Positions 39,118 through 48,366 are shown, numbered from the stretch's first letter. The stretch is 64,000 nucleotides of DNA from Deltaproteobacteria bacterium (GCA_026388415.1 JAPLJV010000044.1:83247-147246); one strand, 5' to 3'. A program made the numbers and translations. Notes: generated by a model from the letters alone, not told the origin.

Positions 39118-41502
39118 ATGTACAATATAAAAGTTTTTAAAGACAAATCAGCCTTGTTGGCAAAAAAGATCAAAAACCATGGTCCAAAGATTGCCGCATC
39201 ATCTTCGCATGTGCTGCTCAATAAGATATTTATATTATCGGTTTTGAGTTTATTGCTGGCTATCCTCCTGACCCCCCAGATCCGGTTTCAACATCCCGGA
39301 TATAAACTGGGAGACATCGCCACCCGCAATATCAAGGCCGACCGGGAGTTTATTGCGGAAAATGCGTCTGCCACTGAACAGAAGCGCATGGAAGCCATTA
39401 ATGAAATCCGTTCCGTTTACGATTATGATGACGAAGTGGCGGCGCAGATCCTTACCAGCCTGACCAATGCCTTCTCTCTGATGAAAGAAATAAGCTCCGG
39501 GAAGATAGCCGCCCCACCGGAGAAAAACGAGGATCTGTTATCGCCGCTGAAGAAAAACTTTGAAAGAATCGTCGGCCTGACCGTTTCTGCCGAGGAATTT
39601 CAGGCCCTCTACCAGAGCAAATTTTCACCCTCCGTCGCCGCAAAAATCGCGGGGCTTATTACTACGGCTTATCGTGGCGGCATGATTACGAACTTGACAT
39701 TTTTGCCGCAGGAAAAAGACAGAGGAATCGCGGTCAGAGACTTAAGAAAGCAAACGGAAAAAGAGCTGACCAATCTATCGGCCGCCCGCCATATAACGGA
39801 TATCGAATCGGGGATGCTGAAAACGGCGAACCTTAACGCGGGCCAGGAGACAGCTTACACAGACAAGGTGGCTCTTAGCCTGGCGATGAAATTAATCAAG
39901 CCCAACCTTGTTTACAATAAGGATGCCACCGAATCAAGGAAGCATGCGGCCACACGGGATGTCAATCCCGTTTTCCTGAAGGTTGAAAAACACGAGATGC
40001 TGGTTCGGGAGGGCGAAAAGATTACCCCTGCCGAAATGGCTAAATTGGATGCCTACTACCAGATCAAGGGAGAAAAGAAGTTTTCCAAATTCCTGGTTTT
40101 TACCGGCGTGTTCTTTACAATCGTCTTTTTCGGCATTATTCTTTATCACTATGCAAATAAAATGTATAAAATTGAGAAGTTGGATATCTTGTTTATAAGT
40201 GTGACGGCTCTTTTACAGATTATTTTCGTCCGGATAGGAATTTTTGTTGCCGGGGCCGTTACGGAGGCCTTTCCCACCCTTCCCGCCGATGTCTTCATCT
40301 ACACGATTCCTTTCAGCGCCGCCGCGATGCTGGTGAGTTTGCTGCTCAACCAGAGGCTGGCTTTTCTATTGTCCATATTCTTGTCAATTATCATCACCTT
40401 TCTTTTTGACGGCAAGATTTCCCTGTTTATTTTTTCCTTTCTGGGCAGTGCCGTGGCCGCTTACCGGATTGTAGATTGCCGGGAACGGGCTGCATTTTTC
40501 AAGGTCGGATTATTGCTGGGCGCCGTGAATATGGCGGCCATTCTCTCCCTGGGCCTGATTGAGGAAAACATTTTCACCTTTCACACCTTTATTGCCCTCC
40601 TGATGGGATTTGCGGGGGGAAGCGCTTCCGGTCTGCTGGTTGCCGGCCTGCTACCCCTCTTTGAATCGCTTTTCCAATACACCACGGATATTAAGCTGTT
40701 AGAGCTGGCCAATCTCAACCAGCCTATTTTTCAGCAGATGATTATGGAAGCGCCAGGCACCTACCACCACAGTATTGTCATGGCTTCCATGGTCGAAACG
40801 GCTGCGGAGGGCATCGGCGCCAATGCTCTGCTGGCCAAGGTGAGTGCCTACTATCATGACATCGGGAAGATGAAGATGCCCCAGTATTTCATTGAAAACC
40901 AGCCCAGCGGCGGCAACAAGCATGACAAGCTTTCGCCCAAAATGAGCTCGCTCGTGATAATTTCCCACGTCAAGGATGGTTGCGAATTGGCCGCCAAGGC
41001 AAAACTTTCCAAAGAGATTATCAATATTATCAGAGAGCATCACGGCACGAGCTTAGTCAGTTATTTTTTCGATAAGGCCAAAAAGGACAAGACACCTTCC
41101 ATCCGCGCCTTGCCCGAAACTGATTTCCGCTATCCCGGTCCCAAACCGCAAACCAGGGAGGCGGGCCTCGTCCTGCTGGGCGATGTTATGGAGGCTTCCT
41201 CCCGCACGTTGTCCAATCCCACACCGGCCAGAATCAAAACACTGGTCCGGGAACGTATCGAACACGCCCTAAACGATGGTCAGCTCGATGAATGTGATCT
41301 CACCCTGCGTGACTTAAACAAGGTTGCCGAGAGCTTTATCATGATTTTAAACGGCATTTTCCATCACCGCATAGATTACCCGGAACCTGTTGTCAATGAA
41401 CTCAATGGCGCCAAGAAAGAAGGCAACTATGCAATTGTTGATCGAAAACAGGCAGAAAAAAGTAAAGGTAGACAGACGCCGGCTGCGACAGACAGCGAAT
41501 AA
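39118..41502 (+). CDS. PgpH-like 7TM-HD c-di-AMP phosphodiesterase, 794 aa
   Basis: A membrane anchor near residue 40, a large extracytoplasmic 7TMR-HDED domain (about 75-310), seven membrane helices (about 320-500), and a cytoplasmic HD domain with HHSIVMASMVE, YYHDIGKMKMP and the later EHHGTSLVSYFF. Homologs hydrolyse c-di-AMP. It starts three bases after phoH and overlaps the start of ybeY by 74 bases. Confidence 0.9.
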   Translation: MYNIKVFKDKSALLAKKIKNHGPKIAASSSHVLLNKIFILSVLSLLLAILLTPQIRFQHPGYKLGDIATRNIKADREFIAENASATEQKRMEAINEIRSVYDYDDEVAAQILTSLTNAFSLMKEISSGKIAAPPEKNEDLLSPLKKNFERIVGLTVSAEEFQALYQSKFSPSVAAKIAGLITTAYRGGMITNLTFLPQEKDRGIAVRDLRKQTEKELTNLSAARHITDIESGMLKTANLNAGQETAYTDKVALSLAMKLIKPNLVYNKDATESRKHAATRDVNPVFLKVEKHEMLVREGEKITPAEMAKLDAYYQIKGEKKFSKFLVFTGVFFTIVFFGIILYHYANKMYKIEKLDILFISVTALLQIIFVRIGIFVAGAVTEAFPTLPADVFIYTIPFSAAAMLVSLLLNQRLAFLLSIFLSIIITFLFDGKISLFIFSFLGSAVAAYRIVDCRERAAFFKVGLLLGAVNMAAILSLGLIEENIFTFHTFIALLMGFAGGSASGLLVAGLLPLFESLFQYTTDIKLLELANLNQPIFQQMIMEAPGTYHHSIVMASMVETAAEGIGANALLAKVSAYYHDIGKMKMPQYFIENQPSGGNKHDKLSPKMSSLVIISHVKDGCELAAKAKLSKEIINIIREHHGTSLVSYFFDKAKKDKTPSIRALPETDFRYPGPKPQTREAGLVLLGDVMEASSRTLSNPTPARIKTLVRERIEHALNDGQLDECDLTLRDLNKVAESFIMILNGIFHHRIDYPEPVVNELNGAKKEGNYAIVDRKQAEKSKGRQTPAATDSE

Positions 41503-41884
41503 AATTATTCGGGAACTCGGTTGCCGCGACAAGGAAATCAGCCTGGCGCTGGTTGATAACGATCAGATCCGGGAGATCAACAGACAGTATCTCAACCGCG
41601 ATTATCCCACCAACGTGATCGCTTTTTCCCAACTGGAGGGAGATTTTGGCGATCTTAATCCCACCCTGCTCGGCGATGTGGTGATTTCTGTAGAGAGAGC
41701 CGCCGGTGACGGCCCGGCCGGCGGCTTGACCTTAGATGATGAGCTTGATTTCCTCTTTATCCACGGCCTCCTGCATCTATTGGGATATGAACATGAAAAT
41801 ACCACGGAAGCAGAGGCGCAAAGAATGAAAGATAAAGCCGAGCTTTTGTTTTACAACCTGAAAGGCTTCAAAATCTATTCTTAA
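41429..41884 (+). CDS. ybeY: Endoribonuclease YbeY, 151 aa
   Basis: A zinc metalloprotein for rRNA maturation and ribosome quality control. The motif HGLLHLLGYEHE at its C-terminal third is intact, and the DPTNVIAFS-like YPTNVIAFS segment is present. ATG 41429, inside the end of pgpH, gives a normal length; starts further upstream would add unlikely residues. Confidence 0.92.
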   Translation: MQLLIENRQKKVKVDRRRLRQTANKIIRELGCRDKEISLALVDNDQIREINRQYLNRDYPTNVIAFSQLEGDFGDLNPTLLGDVVISVERAAGDGPAGGLTLDDELDFLFIHGLLHLLGYEHENTTEAEAQRMKDKAELLFYNLKGFKIYS

Positions 41885-41904
41885 AAAATACGGGGTAACC
41901 GGTC

Positions 41905-42078
41905 TTATTTTAGTCTTTCTAGACAGTTGAATTCATTTTTCATCCGCTGCCAACCATCCGTGCCATACCTTTCAACCTGGGCTTTTTCCAGTGCTCCTTT
42001 CTGAACGGATGCCTTCTTTCGCTCCTCCCAAAAAAAGTTTGTTGCACTCTGGAGAAAATCAGTAATTTTGGCAACCAT
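41905..42078 (-). CDS. Small hypothetical protein, 57 aa
   Basis: A frame below the usual length cut-off begins ATG 42078 and reads KITDFLQSATNFFWEERKKA, then charged helix, ending FNCLERLK. It looks like a real short helical protein with one Trp-Glu-rich patch, but no ribosome site is visible upstream. It is convergent with ybeY. Confidence 0.4.
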   Translation of the reverse strand: MVAKITDFLQSATNFFWEERKKASVQKGALEKAQVERYGTDGWQRMKNEFNCLERLK

Positions 42079-42283
42079 ATGCTGACAGGGGAGATAGATG
42101 AAATTGTTACAGCGTCAAAGGACAGTTATAAAACATGAAAATGGTGAAGAAGAATCCCTGCATAAAAAAAGTGAAAAGAAGTTTAAAGATTAAATGAATT
42201 ATGCTATCAGCAAACGACCGGCAGATTTCAAATAAACTCGATGGGGAGGTCTGAACATCGGCATTGTCAATTGGCTATAATAT
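42079..42283. other. Non-coding gap between convergent ybeY region and DUF2284 gene
   Basis: A-rich stretch with no gene. A TATAAT box at 42276-42281 sits only a few bases before ATG 42284, too close for a normal leader. Confidence 0.3.
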
Positions 42284-42793
42284 ATGATCCCTAAAGCAAC
42301 CATTAAGACCTTTATCCATCAGGCTCGCGAACTGGGGGCACTGCAAGCCAAACTGATCGAAGCGGCAAGCATCGTCACTGCACCCTGGGTCAGGCTTAAA
42401 TGTCGGTATGGCTGTGGCGGCTATAATACCAGCCTTTGCTGTCCGCCGCATACACCCACCTATCTGGAGACAAGGGAGGTAATCGCCAGTTACCAATCCG
42501 CCCTGCTGATCCACGGCAAGGAGCTCGGCAGGCTTCCCGCCATTGTCTGCGATCTGGAACGCCGGATCTTCCTGGCTGGTTTTCATAAGGCTTTTGGTCT
42601 GGGAAGCGGGCCATGTCAACTGTGCGAAAAATGTAATGTCAAGCGATGCATCCACACCGAACAGGCTCGCCCTTCCATGGAGTCCTGCGGCATTGACGTT
42701 TATGCTACGGTCCGGGCCAACGGCTATCCCATAAAAGTTGTTAAGGATTATTCAGACGACGCTAATTACTATGGCCTGGTGTTGATCGAGTGA
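42284..42793 (+). CDS. DUF2284 metal-binding protein, 169 aa
   Basis: The cysteine pattern KCRYGCGGYNTSLCCPP near residue 40 and CQLCEKCNVKRCIH near residue 110 define the DUF2284 family of predicted metal-binding (often iron-sulfur) proteins of anaerobes. Role unknown. Start ATG 42284; no ribosome site seen. The next gene is about 100 bases away. Confidence 0.8.
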   Translation: MIPKATIKTFIHQARELGALQAKLIEAASIVTAPWVRLKCRYGCGGYNTSLCCPPHTPTYLETREVIASYQSALLIHGKELGRLPAIVCDLERRIFLAGFHKAFGLGSGPCQLCEKCNVKRCIHTEQARPSMESCGIDVYATVRANGYPIKVVKDYSDDANYYGLVLIE

Positions 42794-42893
42794 TCGATGA
42801 GAAAACCTGAAAACAGAACATTTAGATAAGAAAAGCATTCGTCGGTGTCCTGGATGACCTGAACTGAATTGCCTTCTCAAAAGATTGACCACT

Positions 42894-43493
42894 ATGGACA
42901 TGAATGACTTGAAACGAGTCAACAGTTTATGGGAAAAGATATATCCCCACCTGGCATTACAAATAATGGGGAATTACCAGAGAGATTTCGGGATGGTCTT
43001 GGAATTAGGCCCATTTTCTGGCGGTATATCAATGGCGTTGGCCAGATTATACCCTAAACTCAATATTACCATTGCCGATGAGTCGCCGGAAGTGCTGAAG
43101 TATTTAAGACAGGAGATATCAAGGTCCGGATTATCCAAAAAAATATGCGTCTCGAAAACAAGTCTAAATCAGCTTGCTTTTGATAGCGCTCAATTTGATT
43201 TGGCGGTCTTCAGAGGAGCCTTTTTCTTTTTGCATAATGAGAAATATCTTCTTCAGGAAATATTTCGGGTACTGAAAGATGGGGGAATTGCCTTTATCGG
43301 CGGTGGGTTTGGCAAAGATACTCCCCAGGTACTTATTGATGAAATTGCGGATGAATCTCGTGTATTGAATGATAGATTGGGGCGGTACCGGGTCAGCGTA
43401 TTGGAATTGGAGGAGATGGTCCGTAAGGCAGGATTACTGGAGCATTGCACGATTGAGGAAAGAGGAGGCTTGTGGCTGAACATCAAGAAATAG
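42894..43493 (+). CDS. Class I SAM-dependent methyltransferase, 199 aa
   Basis: A small Rossmann-type methyltransferase with motif I LELGPFSGGISMALA and motif for SAM's adenine NITIADESPEVLKYLRQ, followed by the Methyltransf_11 helix LLQEIFRVLKDGGIAFIGGG. Substrate is unknown. ATG 42894 selected over TTG 42885. Confidence 0.85.
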   Translation: MDMNDLKRVNSLWEKIYPHLALQIMGNYQRDFGMVLELGPFSGGISMALARLYPKLNITIADESPEVLKYLRQEISRSGLSKKICVSKTSLNQLAFDSAQFDLAVFRGAFFFLHNEKYLLQEIFRVLKDGGIAFIGGGFGKDTPQVLIDEIADESRVLNDRLGRYRVSVLELEEMVRKAGLLEHCTIEERGGLWLNIKK

Positions 43494-43573
43494 GGGCGCA
43501 TAAGCATATTCTTCCCATTATATCGGCCATAACAGATCACCTGTTAACTGACTGCTGATCAATGTATCGTGTC

Positions 43574-44467
43574 TCACACATCAGAAAGAACATAATTATT
43601 TAAACGTTTTTTTCCAACGATACCGATAGCAAAATGATACAGTGCAAACAGTTCCAGAGCAAAAGGGATATACCCCAGATAACCGAGGAGAGGCATTTCA
43701 AAAACATGCAGGAAATCTACGTAAGGGATGCAATATATCCATTTCGGGTAGGAATGGAAATTCCACAGTTCCCAAAAAAAGCCGCAGATCAGCGATCCCA
43801 GACCAAGCGAAACCACTTGTCGCCAATCGCCTTGAGAGAGATGGGCCAATAGCGTGCGAAAGCCTAACTTTAAGTTAATAGAATCGACAATCAGGTAAAG
43901 TGATCCCCAAACAAGGGGGAAATAATACTGGGGCCAAAGGACTATTAAGAACATCATGAGAAGGCCTGCACAGAAAATGGTGGGAATGGTCCAAGGATAA
44001 AGGGTAAAACGGGGGCCGGTCGTCAGCTTTTTAACCCATGAAAACGTACTCACTAATTCTGCGGTACCGAACACAGCCGGTATGACAACGGAGAATGATA
44101 TTGATGATAAGAGGGAAAATTCTACCCTACTGAAATATTCTTCCCCTTGATAAAACCAGTTCCTGGTATGCCAATTGATGAGCTCAAAAAGCCACCACAC
44201 AGGAATGGAGATCAGGAAGAGTCCCACATAGGCCCGATAATTACGGGTTAGGAGCGAAGAGTGAGTGCGGGAAAATACCAGACTACTCACAAAAAGACAG
44301 TAGCCTAACCACAACGGAAAAAATGCCCAATGAGTTCTTAATCCTGGCAGCATCCAGTTACATAACCAAAAAGATAAAATAAGGGCTATGCCTGACCAGC
44401 GGATTATGAGTTCCTGACGCTTTCGCCGTTTAGGATCGGAGGTATCTGCATAACCAGAAGTGGCCAT
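43574..44467 (-). CDS. Conserved polytopic membrane protein, 297 aa
   Basis: About eight hydrophobic segments and a Trp/Tyr-rich loop near the C-terminus (GFFWELWNFHSYPKWIY and PLLGYLGYIPFALELFALYH). The pattern recalls conserved hypothetical membrane proteins in many Proteobacteria; no domain I can name. It converges with the methyltransferase gene. Confidence 0.7.
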   Translation of the reverse strand: MATSGYADTSDPKRRKRQELIIRWSGIALILSFWLCNWMLPGLRTHWAFFPLWLGYCLFVSSLVFSRTHSSLLTRNYRAYVGLFLISIPVWWLFELINWHTRNWFYQGEEYFSRVEFSLLSSISFSVVIPAVFGTAELVSTFSWVKKLTTGPRFTLYPWTIPTIFCAGLLMMFLIVLWPQYYFPLVWGSLYLIVDSINLKLGFRTLLAHLSQGDWRQVVSLGLGSLICGFFWELWNFHSYPKWIYCIPYVDFLHVFEMPLLGYLGYIPFALELFALYHFAIGIVGKKRLNNYVLSDV

Positions 44468-44501
44468 ATATTATTCAGGACATTTCAGCCGACTCCGAAG
44501 T

Positions 44502-44858
44502 TCAGGCCGCGGCAAAGCGTCTTGACTTTTTCTTAAGCTGACTGATCTGATGCCGCAGCATGACGACGTTATTGTTATCATTTGATTCCAACGCCTGCAA
44601 TTTCATGACTTTCAGTTCGGAGATTCTTGCTTTGAGCTCTGGTTTTGTCATTTTGATCTTGGCTAAATGTTTCCTTTTCTTAACCGGTGTTTCGTTTTTG
44701 ATACCCCAGGCTTCTTTGATTAAGGCGACGAGTTCCTCCTTCTTCATGTCAAGGATTGCCCTTTCATGGGGAATCTCTGCCGCAATCTCCCGCAATTCCT
44801 TGATAGTCAACTTTTCCAGATGTTTTCCGTCATGTTCTTTATGAGTTTCTTCTGACAT
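44502..44858 (-). CDS. Rho N-terminal-domain protein, 118 aa
   Basis: Residues 15-50 (LTIKELREIAAEIPHER through LVALIKEAWG) match the small Rho_N/SAP-like helix-extended-loop-helix fold; the rest is basic (VKKRKHLAKIKMTKPELKAR). It may bind RNA or DNA. A strong AAGGAGGTC ribosome site precedes ATG 44858. Confidence 0.75.
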   Translation of the reverse strand: MSEETHKEHDGKHLEKLTIKELREIAAEIPHERAILDMKKEELVALIKEAWGIKNETPVKKRKHLAKIKMTKPELKARISELKVMKLQALESNDNNNVVMLRHQISQLKKKSRRFAAA

Positions 44859-45151
44859 CGCACATAGACCTCCTTATTTTTTATATTTGGGAATCAACCT
44901 TGCGGTGCATAAATCAATGAATGACTTTATTATATCACAACTCATTTTACGGTTCAACCCTACGGAACACCCTACGGAAATGGCCTTATCATTTAAATTG
45001 TATAAGGCTGGATTAGCTAATGATTTCTAATGGCCGTATTAAATAATGTACGCATTTATTAATGGACAGCAGCCTTTTTCTTTTTGACCTTGGCCGGCAT
45101 TTCCCATATACTCATTATCGTTAAAACGAAACAAAAGGACAACCAATAATT

Positions 45152-45336
45152 ATGACCCCCAAAGGCAGCCCGTATATTGATCACACTGGAGATATAATTA
45201 TCCCTTTCAATTCTGACCAGAAATACCACCTTTGGAATGGCGGCCAGCATTTAACAGAAACTCTTTTGGAACTGACGTGCCTCAGGATGTTTGGGATGGG
45301 CATACCTTAAGGCCGTACCCTGGGAATGGTGGCTGA
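45152..45336 (+). pseudogene. Small conserved hypothetical gene with a -1 frameshift
   Basis: ATG 45152 gives TPKGSPYIDHTGDIIIPFNS then KYHLWNGGQHLTETLLE, a pattern I recall from a small conserved protein. In this frame it ends at 45310 with an unlikely tail, whereas the -1 frame from 45271 continues TDVPQDVWDGHTLRPYPGNG to a stop at 45336. Restoring one A in GGAA at 45268-45271 would give one clean frame. An AAAAGGAC site lies upstream. Confidence 0.6.
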
Positions 45337-45428
45337 ACTGGGAGATAGACTTAAAGGATATACGAAAAAGGAGAACCGTCATGGTTCCTGGGGCGGAGAA
45401 GCTGCCCGAATAAAATGAGGTTAAAAAC

Positions 45429-45674
45429 ATGTGTGATCAAGACAGGCTAAAAATGATAATTGAAGAACTAAGCACCCCAATATTTGGGGAGAAGGAGAAT
45501 ATATCAAAAGCTTTTGAATATGTTAGCCTCCTCTCTTCTAATAGTCAAGATGGCGCTTATATCATGACTGCAGTCGGTATTATGTGCAACACAATCGCAA
45601 AAGAATTACGAAAGCTTCTCCCGGATGAGTTTTATGAGCTAATACACGCCGAGATATTGAAGAAGATTGAATGA
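45429..45674 (+). CDS. Hypothetical protein, 81 aa
   Basis: A short, helical, acidic protein with three cysteines and no recognised domain. ATG 45429 is preceded by a modest TGAGG site. Composition is protein-like and AT-rich, like other accessory genes of this region. Confidence 0.5.
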   Translation: MCDQDRLKMIIEELSTPIFGEKENISKAFEYVSLLSSNSQDGAYIMTAVGIMCNTIAKELRKLLPDEFYELIHAEILKKIE

Positions 45675-45841
45675 TACTGAAATGATAGTAATATTAACTG
45701 GGCGGACGCTGAGTCCCATGATTCCGCCTGTATCCTGCCCGTAAGCGGCCTTTAGTTGTGGAGAAACGATTACCTGTGCTGATACATATCCATTTTATCC
45801 CGAGATAATTTTACCGCCGATAATTTTACCAATTTAGTTCA

Positions 45842-45891
45842 TACTACATTCCAAATGGAAATCAACAATCTGGCCTGAAAAATGAGTATAT
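45842..45891 (+). repeat. 50-bp inverted repeat, left copy
   Basis: TACTACATTCCAAATGGAAA and the next 30 bases match the reverse complement of 63531-63580 at 49 of 50 positions. An internal palindrome TTCCAAATGGAA is present. A TTGAC box follows 10 bases after the repeat in both copies. Confidence 0.85.
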
Positions 45892-45901
45892 TATTTCTTC
45901 C

Positions 45902-45930
45902 TTGACTTCATATGACGATAGGAATAGTAT
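45902..45930 (+). promoter_or_regulatory. Promoter next to the left 50-bp repeat
   Basis: TTGACT (45902-45907), 17-base spacer, TAGTAT (45925-45930). The -35 box lies just after the 50-bp repeat and points right. Confidence 0.45.
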
Positions 45931-45990
45931 CAAACCAAAATCTCACCATATCTGCGATCAACCTCACAACCTGACGAGCAAACTCCTTGG

Positions 45991-46143
45991 GTGTTATATG
46001 AAGAGAAGATTCCGGAAGGTGCCAATGTAAAGCCTCCAAGAGACCACGATGGCCTTTTGGAGGCTTTTATCGTTTCCCGAAAAAAACCAAACCCTCCGAG
46101 AGAAGTTGACCAAAAGGGCAAGGTATTCTGCGGAATCTTTTAA
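45991..46143 (+). CDS. Short ORF or 3' gene fragment, about 50 aa
   Basis: From GTG 45991 a protein-like frame (YEEKIPEGANVKPPRDHDGL, ending KGKVFCGIF) runs to TAA 46141-46143. The frame is open upstream to 45928 with no ATG and no ribosome site, so it may be the tail of a lost gene rather than an intact one. I do not recognise it. Confidence 0.35.
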   Translation: MLYEEKIPEGANVKPPRDHDGLLEAFIVSRKKPNPPREVDQKGKVFCGIF

Positions 46144-46174
46144 GAAATGTCAAAATCAAACGAGGAGGTGGTTT

Positions 46175-46435
46175 ATGTATTTTATGAATATATGTTCATG
46201 GGCTCCAGAGGATGAGAAGGAAGTCGAAAAGAGGAGGGCTGGTTGGAAATGGCCAAAGGGCGTGAAGGTTATCTTTGAATTCCTTGATCTTCAGGGCTGC
46301 CGTGCAATAAACGTCGTCGACACGGACGCGAAGGGCCTGATCGCGAGCAGAGTAGCATGGATTGATGTCGTAGCCGTTGAGACCTTCCCTGTTTATCCTT
46401 TCGGTGGGAGTAAAAATCTGCTGAAAAAGCAGTAA
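46175..46435 (+). CDS. DUF3303-like small protein, 86 aa
   Basis: It has the ferredoxin-like pattern of DUF3303: YFMNICSWAPEDEKEVEKR, KGVKVIFEFLDLQGCRAINV, then VAWIDVVAVETFPV. ATG 46175 has an excellent GAGGAGGTG ribosome site. Function unknown. The longer frame from 46049 is rejected because it lacks one. Confidence 0.7.
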   Translation: MYFMNICSWAPEDEKEVEKRRAGWKWPKGVKVIFEFLDLQGCRAINVVDTDAKGLIASRVAWIDVVAVETFPVYPFGGSKNLLKKQ

Positions 46436-46546
46436 GTAAGGTCCGATCCATGGGGGTGAGATAAAATGACCCAAAAAATGGATTTTGCTTTTCAAAAGTC
46501 TGGATTTTCCCTTTACTAACCTTTTAACATGAGAAAGGAGAAAACC

Positions 46547-46759
46547 ATGCCTGAAAGTACTTACAAAGTTATCGAGTTAGTTGGAGCAAGCAAAGTTTCC
46601 TGGGAAGACGCGGCTAAAAAAGCCGTAGAAACAGCAGCCAAGACCTTGAAAGACCTCCGTATTGCCGAAGTCGTCAAGCTTGACATGACTGTTGAGGATG
46701 GCAAAGTGGCAATGTTTCGCGTCAGAATTAGTTTATCTTTCAAATATTTGGGAGAATAA
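46547..46759 (+). CDS. Dodecin, 70 aa
   Basis: A small flavin-binding, dodecamer-forming storage protein. YKVIELVGASKVSWEDAAKK then VVKLDMTVEDGKVAMFRVRI are the family's hallmark strands and helix. GAGAAAGGAG precedes ATG 46547. Two hairpins follow its stop. Confidence 0.92.
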   Translation: MPESTYKVIELVGASKVSWEDAAKKAVETAAKTLKDLRIAEVVKLDMTVEDGKVAMFRVRISLSFKYLGE

Positions 46760-46777
46760 CTGCTTAGTGTCTGGTGA

Positions 46778-46835
46778 GGGAGCGGCGAATCGTAGAACCG
46801 CTCCCATTACCAGAGCCTTCAGTACAACTGGTAAT
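46778..46835 (+). terminator. Two tandem hairpins after dodecin
   Basis: GGGAGCGG (46778-46785) pairs with CCGCTCCC (46798-46805), and directly after it ATTACCAG (46806-46813) pairs with CTGGTAAT (46828-46835). No clear U-tract follows, so this may end transcription in a factor-dependent way or have another role. Confidence 0.45.
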
Positions 46836-46929
46836 TCACACTTTAATTCCGAACCAAGAGTCGCGGACTTGTAGGTACTGTAAGTAGCTATAATCTCAAC
46901 ATTTACTTGAAAGGTGCAATTTTAATAGG

Positions 46930-47268
46930 TTGATTTTTCCGGCGGTTGGAAGTATTCGTATCTTCACGTTATCACTCATATTTTTTAGAATAGTGGAGGA
47001 ATTGAAATTCAATCAGGGCATTAACGATCTCCGGTTAGAGGTATGCTTTCACACCTGTCGGCATAGTTACGCTTCATGGATGATCGAGCAGGAGCAAGAT
47101 TTATATACCGTTCAGAAGCTCTTAGGCCACAAGACAAACGTAATGACGCAGCGATATGCCCACCTGAGCGAAAACAGTCTTATGGACGCTGCCAAAGCAT
47201 TGGGGCAAGCATGGCAGAAGGCTCCCGAGCAGGATCAACAGACCGGCGAAGAGGCCGCAACCGGATAA
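46930..47268 (+). pseudogene. C-terminal remnant of a tyrosine recombinase (integrase)
   Basis: The catalytic C-terminal box pieces HTCRHSYASWM, LLGHKTNVMTQRYAHL are kept, giving the His-x-x-Arg and catalytic Tyr, but the N-terminal half with the first Arg is missing and the first ~30 residues are degraded. It begins at a TTG without ribosome site. It marks old mobile DNA here. Confidence 0.8.
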
Positions 47269-47345
47269 AGAGGCCGAGCAGGTTGTAAACTTCACGAAAT
47301 AGAAAACACCTTGCATTATACTTTTATTAGGTATAGGATGAAGCC

Positions 47346-47576
47346 ATGGCGTGGACGATTAAGGAAAAGAAGGGGCTTCACAAACGGGTCAGGGATTTAC
47401 CTGAGAACGTTCAGAACCTTCTCATTGCCCTGAAAAAGGATATGGAAGCAAACGGGCCGATCCGGGGAGACTGGCCGAATTTCAGCGCCCTGTCCGGCAC
47501 CCGTTATCACTGTCATTTAAAGAAAGGCCACCCGACCTATGTGGCGATATGGGAAGTGACGGACAAAGAAATATAA
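47346..47576 (+). CDS. HigB/RelE-like toxin truncated by an in-frame stop
   Basis: An mRNA-interferase-type toxin: VRDLPENVQNLLIALKKDME then NFSALSGTRYHCHLKKGHPT and YVAIWEVTDKEI. The frame stops at TAA 47574-47576, but the same frame continues LIEVIYAGTHEKAPY to TGA 47622-47624, the conserved C-terminal tail of the family. The stop thus removes the last ~16 residues, likely by a single-base change (AAA or similar to TAA), and probably disables the toxin. The antitoxin follows. Confidence 0.8.
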   Translation: MAWTIKEKKGLHKRVRDLPENVQNLLIALKKDMEANGPIRGDWPNFSALSGTRYHCHLKKGHPTYVAIWEVTDKEI

Positions 47577-47592
47577 TTGATTGAGGTGATAT

Positions 47593-47946
47593 ATGCAGGC
47601 ACACACGAAAAAGCACCCTACTGAAACCGTTGAACTGCGATTCATCGGGCCGATTGTGAATATTGCGCGGGCCATCGAAAGCTTGAAGCCGTTGGGGTTT
47701 GTGGATACGTCCGATTCTGTCCCGTGGCGCGATGCTTACCCGGAATGCTCGGAAGCGCAGCTTATCGGCAAGGCTCTGGCCGGGGCAAGATACCGGGAAG
47801 GGTTGACGCAGATGAAACTTGCCGAACTGACCGGCATCCCCCAGCGCCACATCAGCGAGATGGAAAACGGCAAGCGCTCAATCGGCAAGGAAATGGCGAA
47901 GCGCTTGGGGAAGGCATTGAACATAGGGTACAAGGTCTTCCTGTAA
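47593..47946 (+). CDS. HigA-like XRE-family antitoxin, 117 aa
   Basis: A helix-turn-helix of the XRE type at about residues 60-112 (ALAGARYREGLTQMKLAELTG, IPQRHISEMENGKRSIGKEM). The N-terminal half (VELRFIGPIVNIARAIESLK) is toxin-binding by analogy. In its intact form the toxin gene would overlap its start by 32 bases. It normally represses the pair. The antitoxin frame is complete. Confidence 0.87.
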   Translation: MQAHTKKHPTETVELRFIGPIVNIARAIESLKPLGFVDTSDSVPWRDAYPECSEAQLIGKALAGARYREGLTQMKLAELTGIPQRHISEMENGKRSIGKEMAKRLGKALNIGYKVFL

Positions 47947-48366
47947 GAAGTTCACCAGGGGGATACCCTGTATATGGGACCCTCTCAGGGGTGACCAATA
48001 AAAATAAGCATGGCGCCGGAAATTGTGTTCACCTACTACTGTTTAGTGTCGACCATTAATCAGAACTGACGATTACGGATTGAAAGGGAGCAACGATTAG
48101 GCATTGCTACCATAGAGCCCGGGAAAAAACAATTCCAACGCTTAGGAATCGTCACTAATCATAATTATGATCACAAAGATTCCGCATAAATTTGCCTTGA
48201 CTTTTCAAGAATGATATTTCATGCTTTAAATAAAGTTCCATAGTACCGTCTGGTTGGTGATTTGGTCACGTTGATGTTCGACAAATAGGGTGGTTAAATC
48301 AGCATATTGATGTATCTGTAATCGAAGGGTTCTTCCTTCCAAAAAACGCATTGATAAGGAGGTATC
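47947..48366. other. Non-coding gap with short hairpins
   Basis: No gene seen. Small repeats such as CACCAGGGGGATACCCTG and ACCCTCTCAGGGGT occur near 47950-47995 and could fold, but none has a clear terminator tail. AT-rich toward the next gene. Confidence 0.3.

Noticed and set aside
42276..42281. TATAAT promoter for the DUF2284 gene
   Set aside because: It is three bases from the start codon, too close for a leadered transcript; no -35 at proper spacing.
45059..45250. Minus-strand 63-codon frame
   Set aside because: Opposite the frameshifted small gene at 45152, no ribosome site; composition not protein-like.
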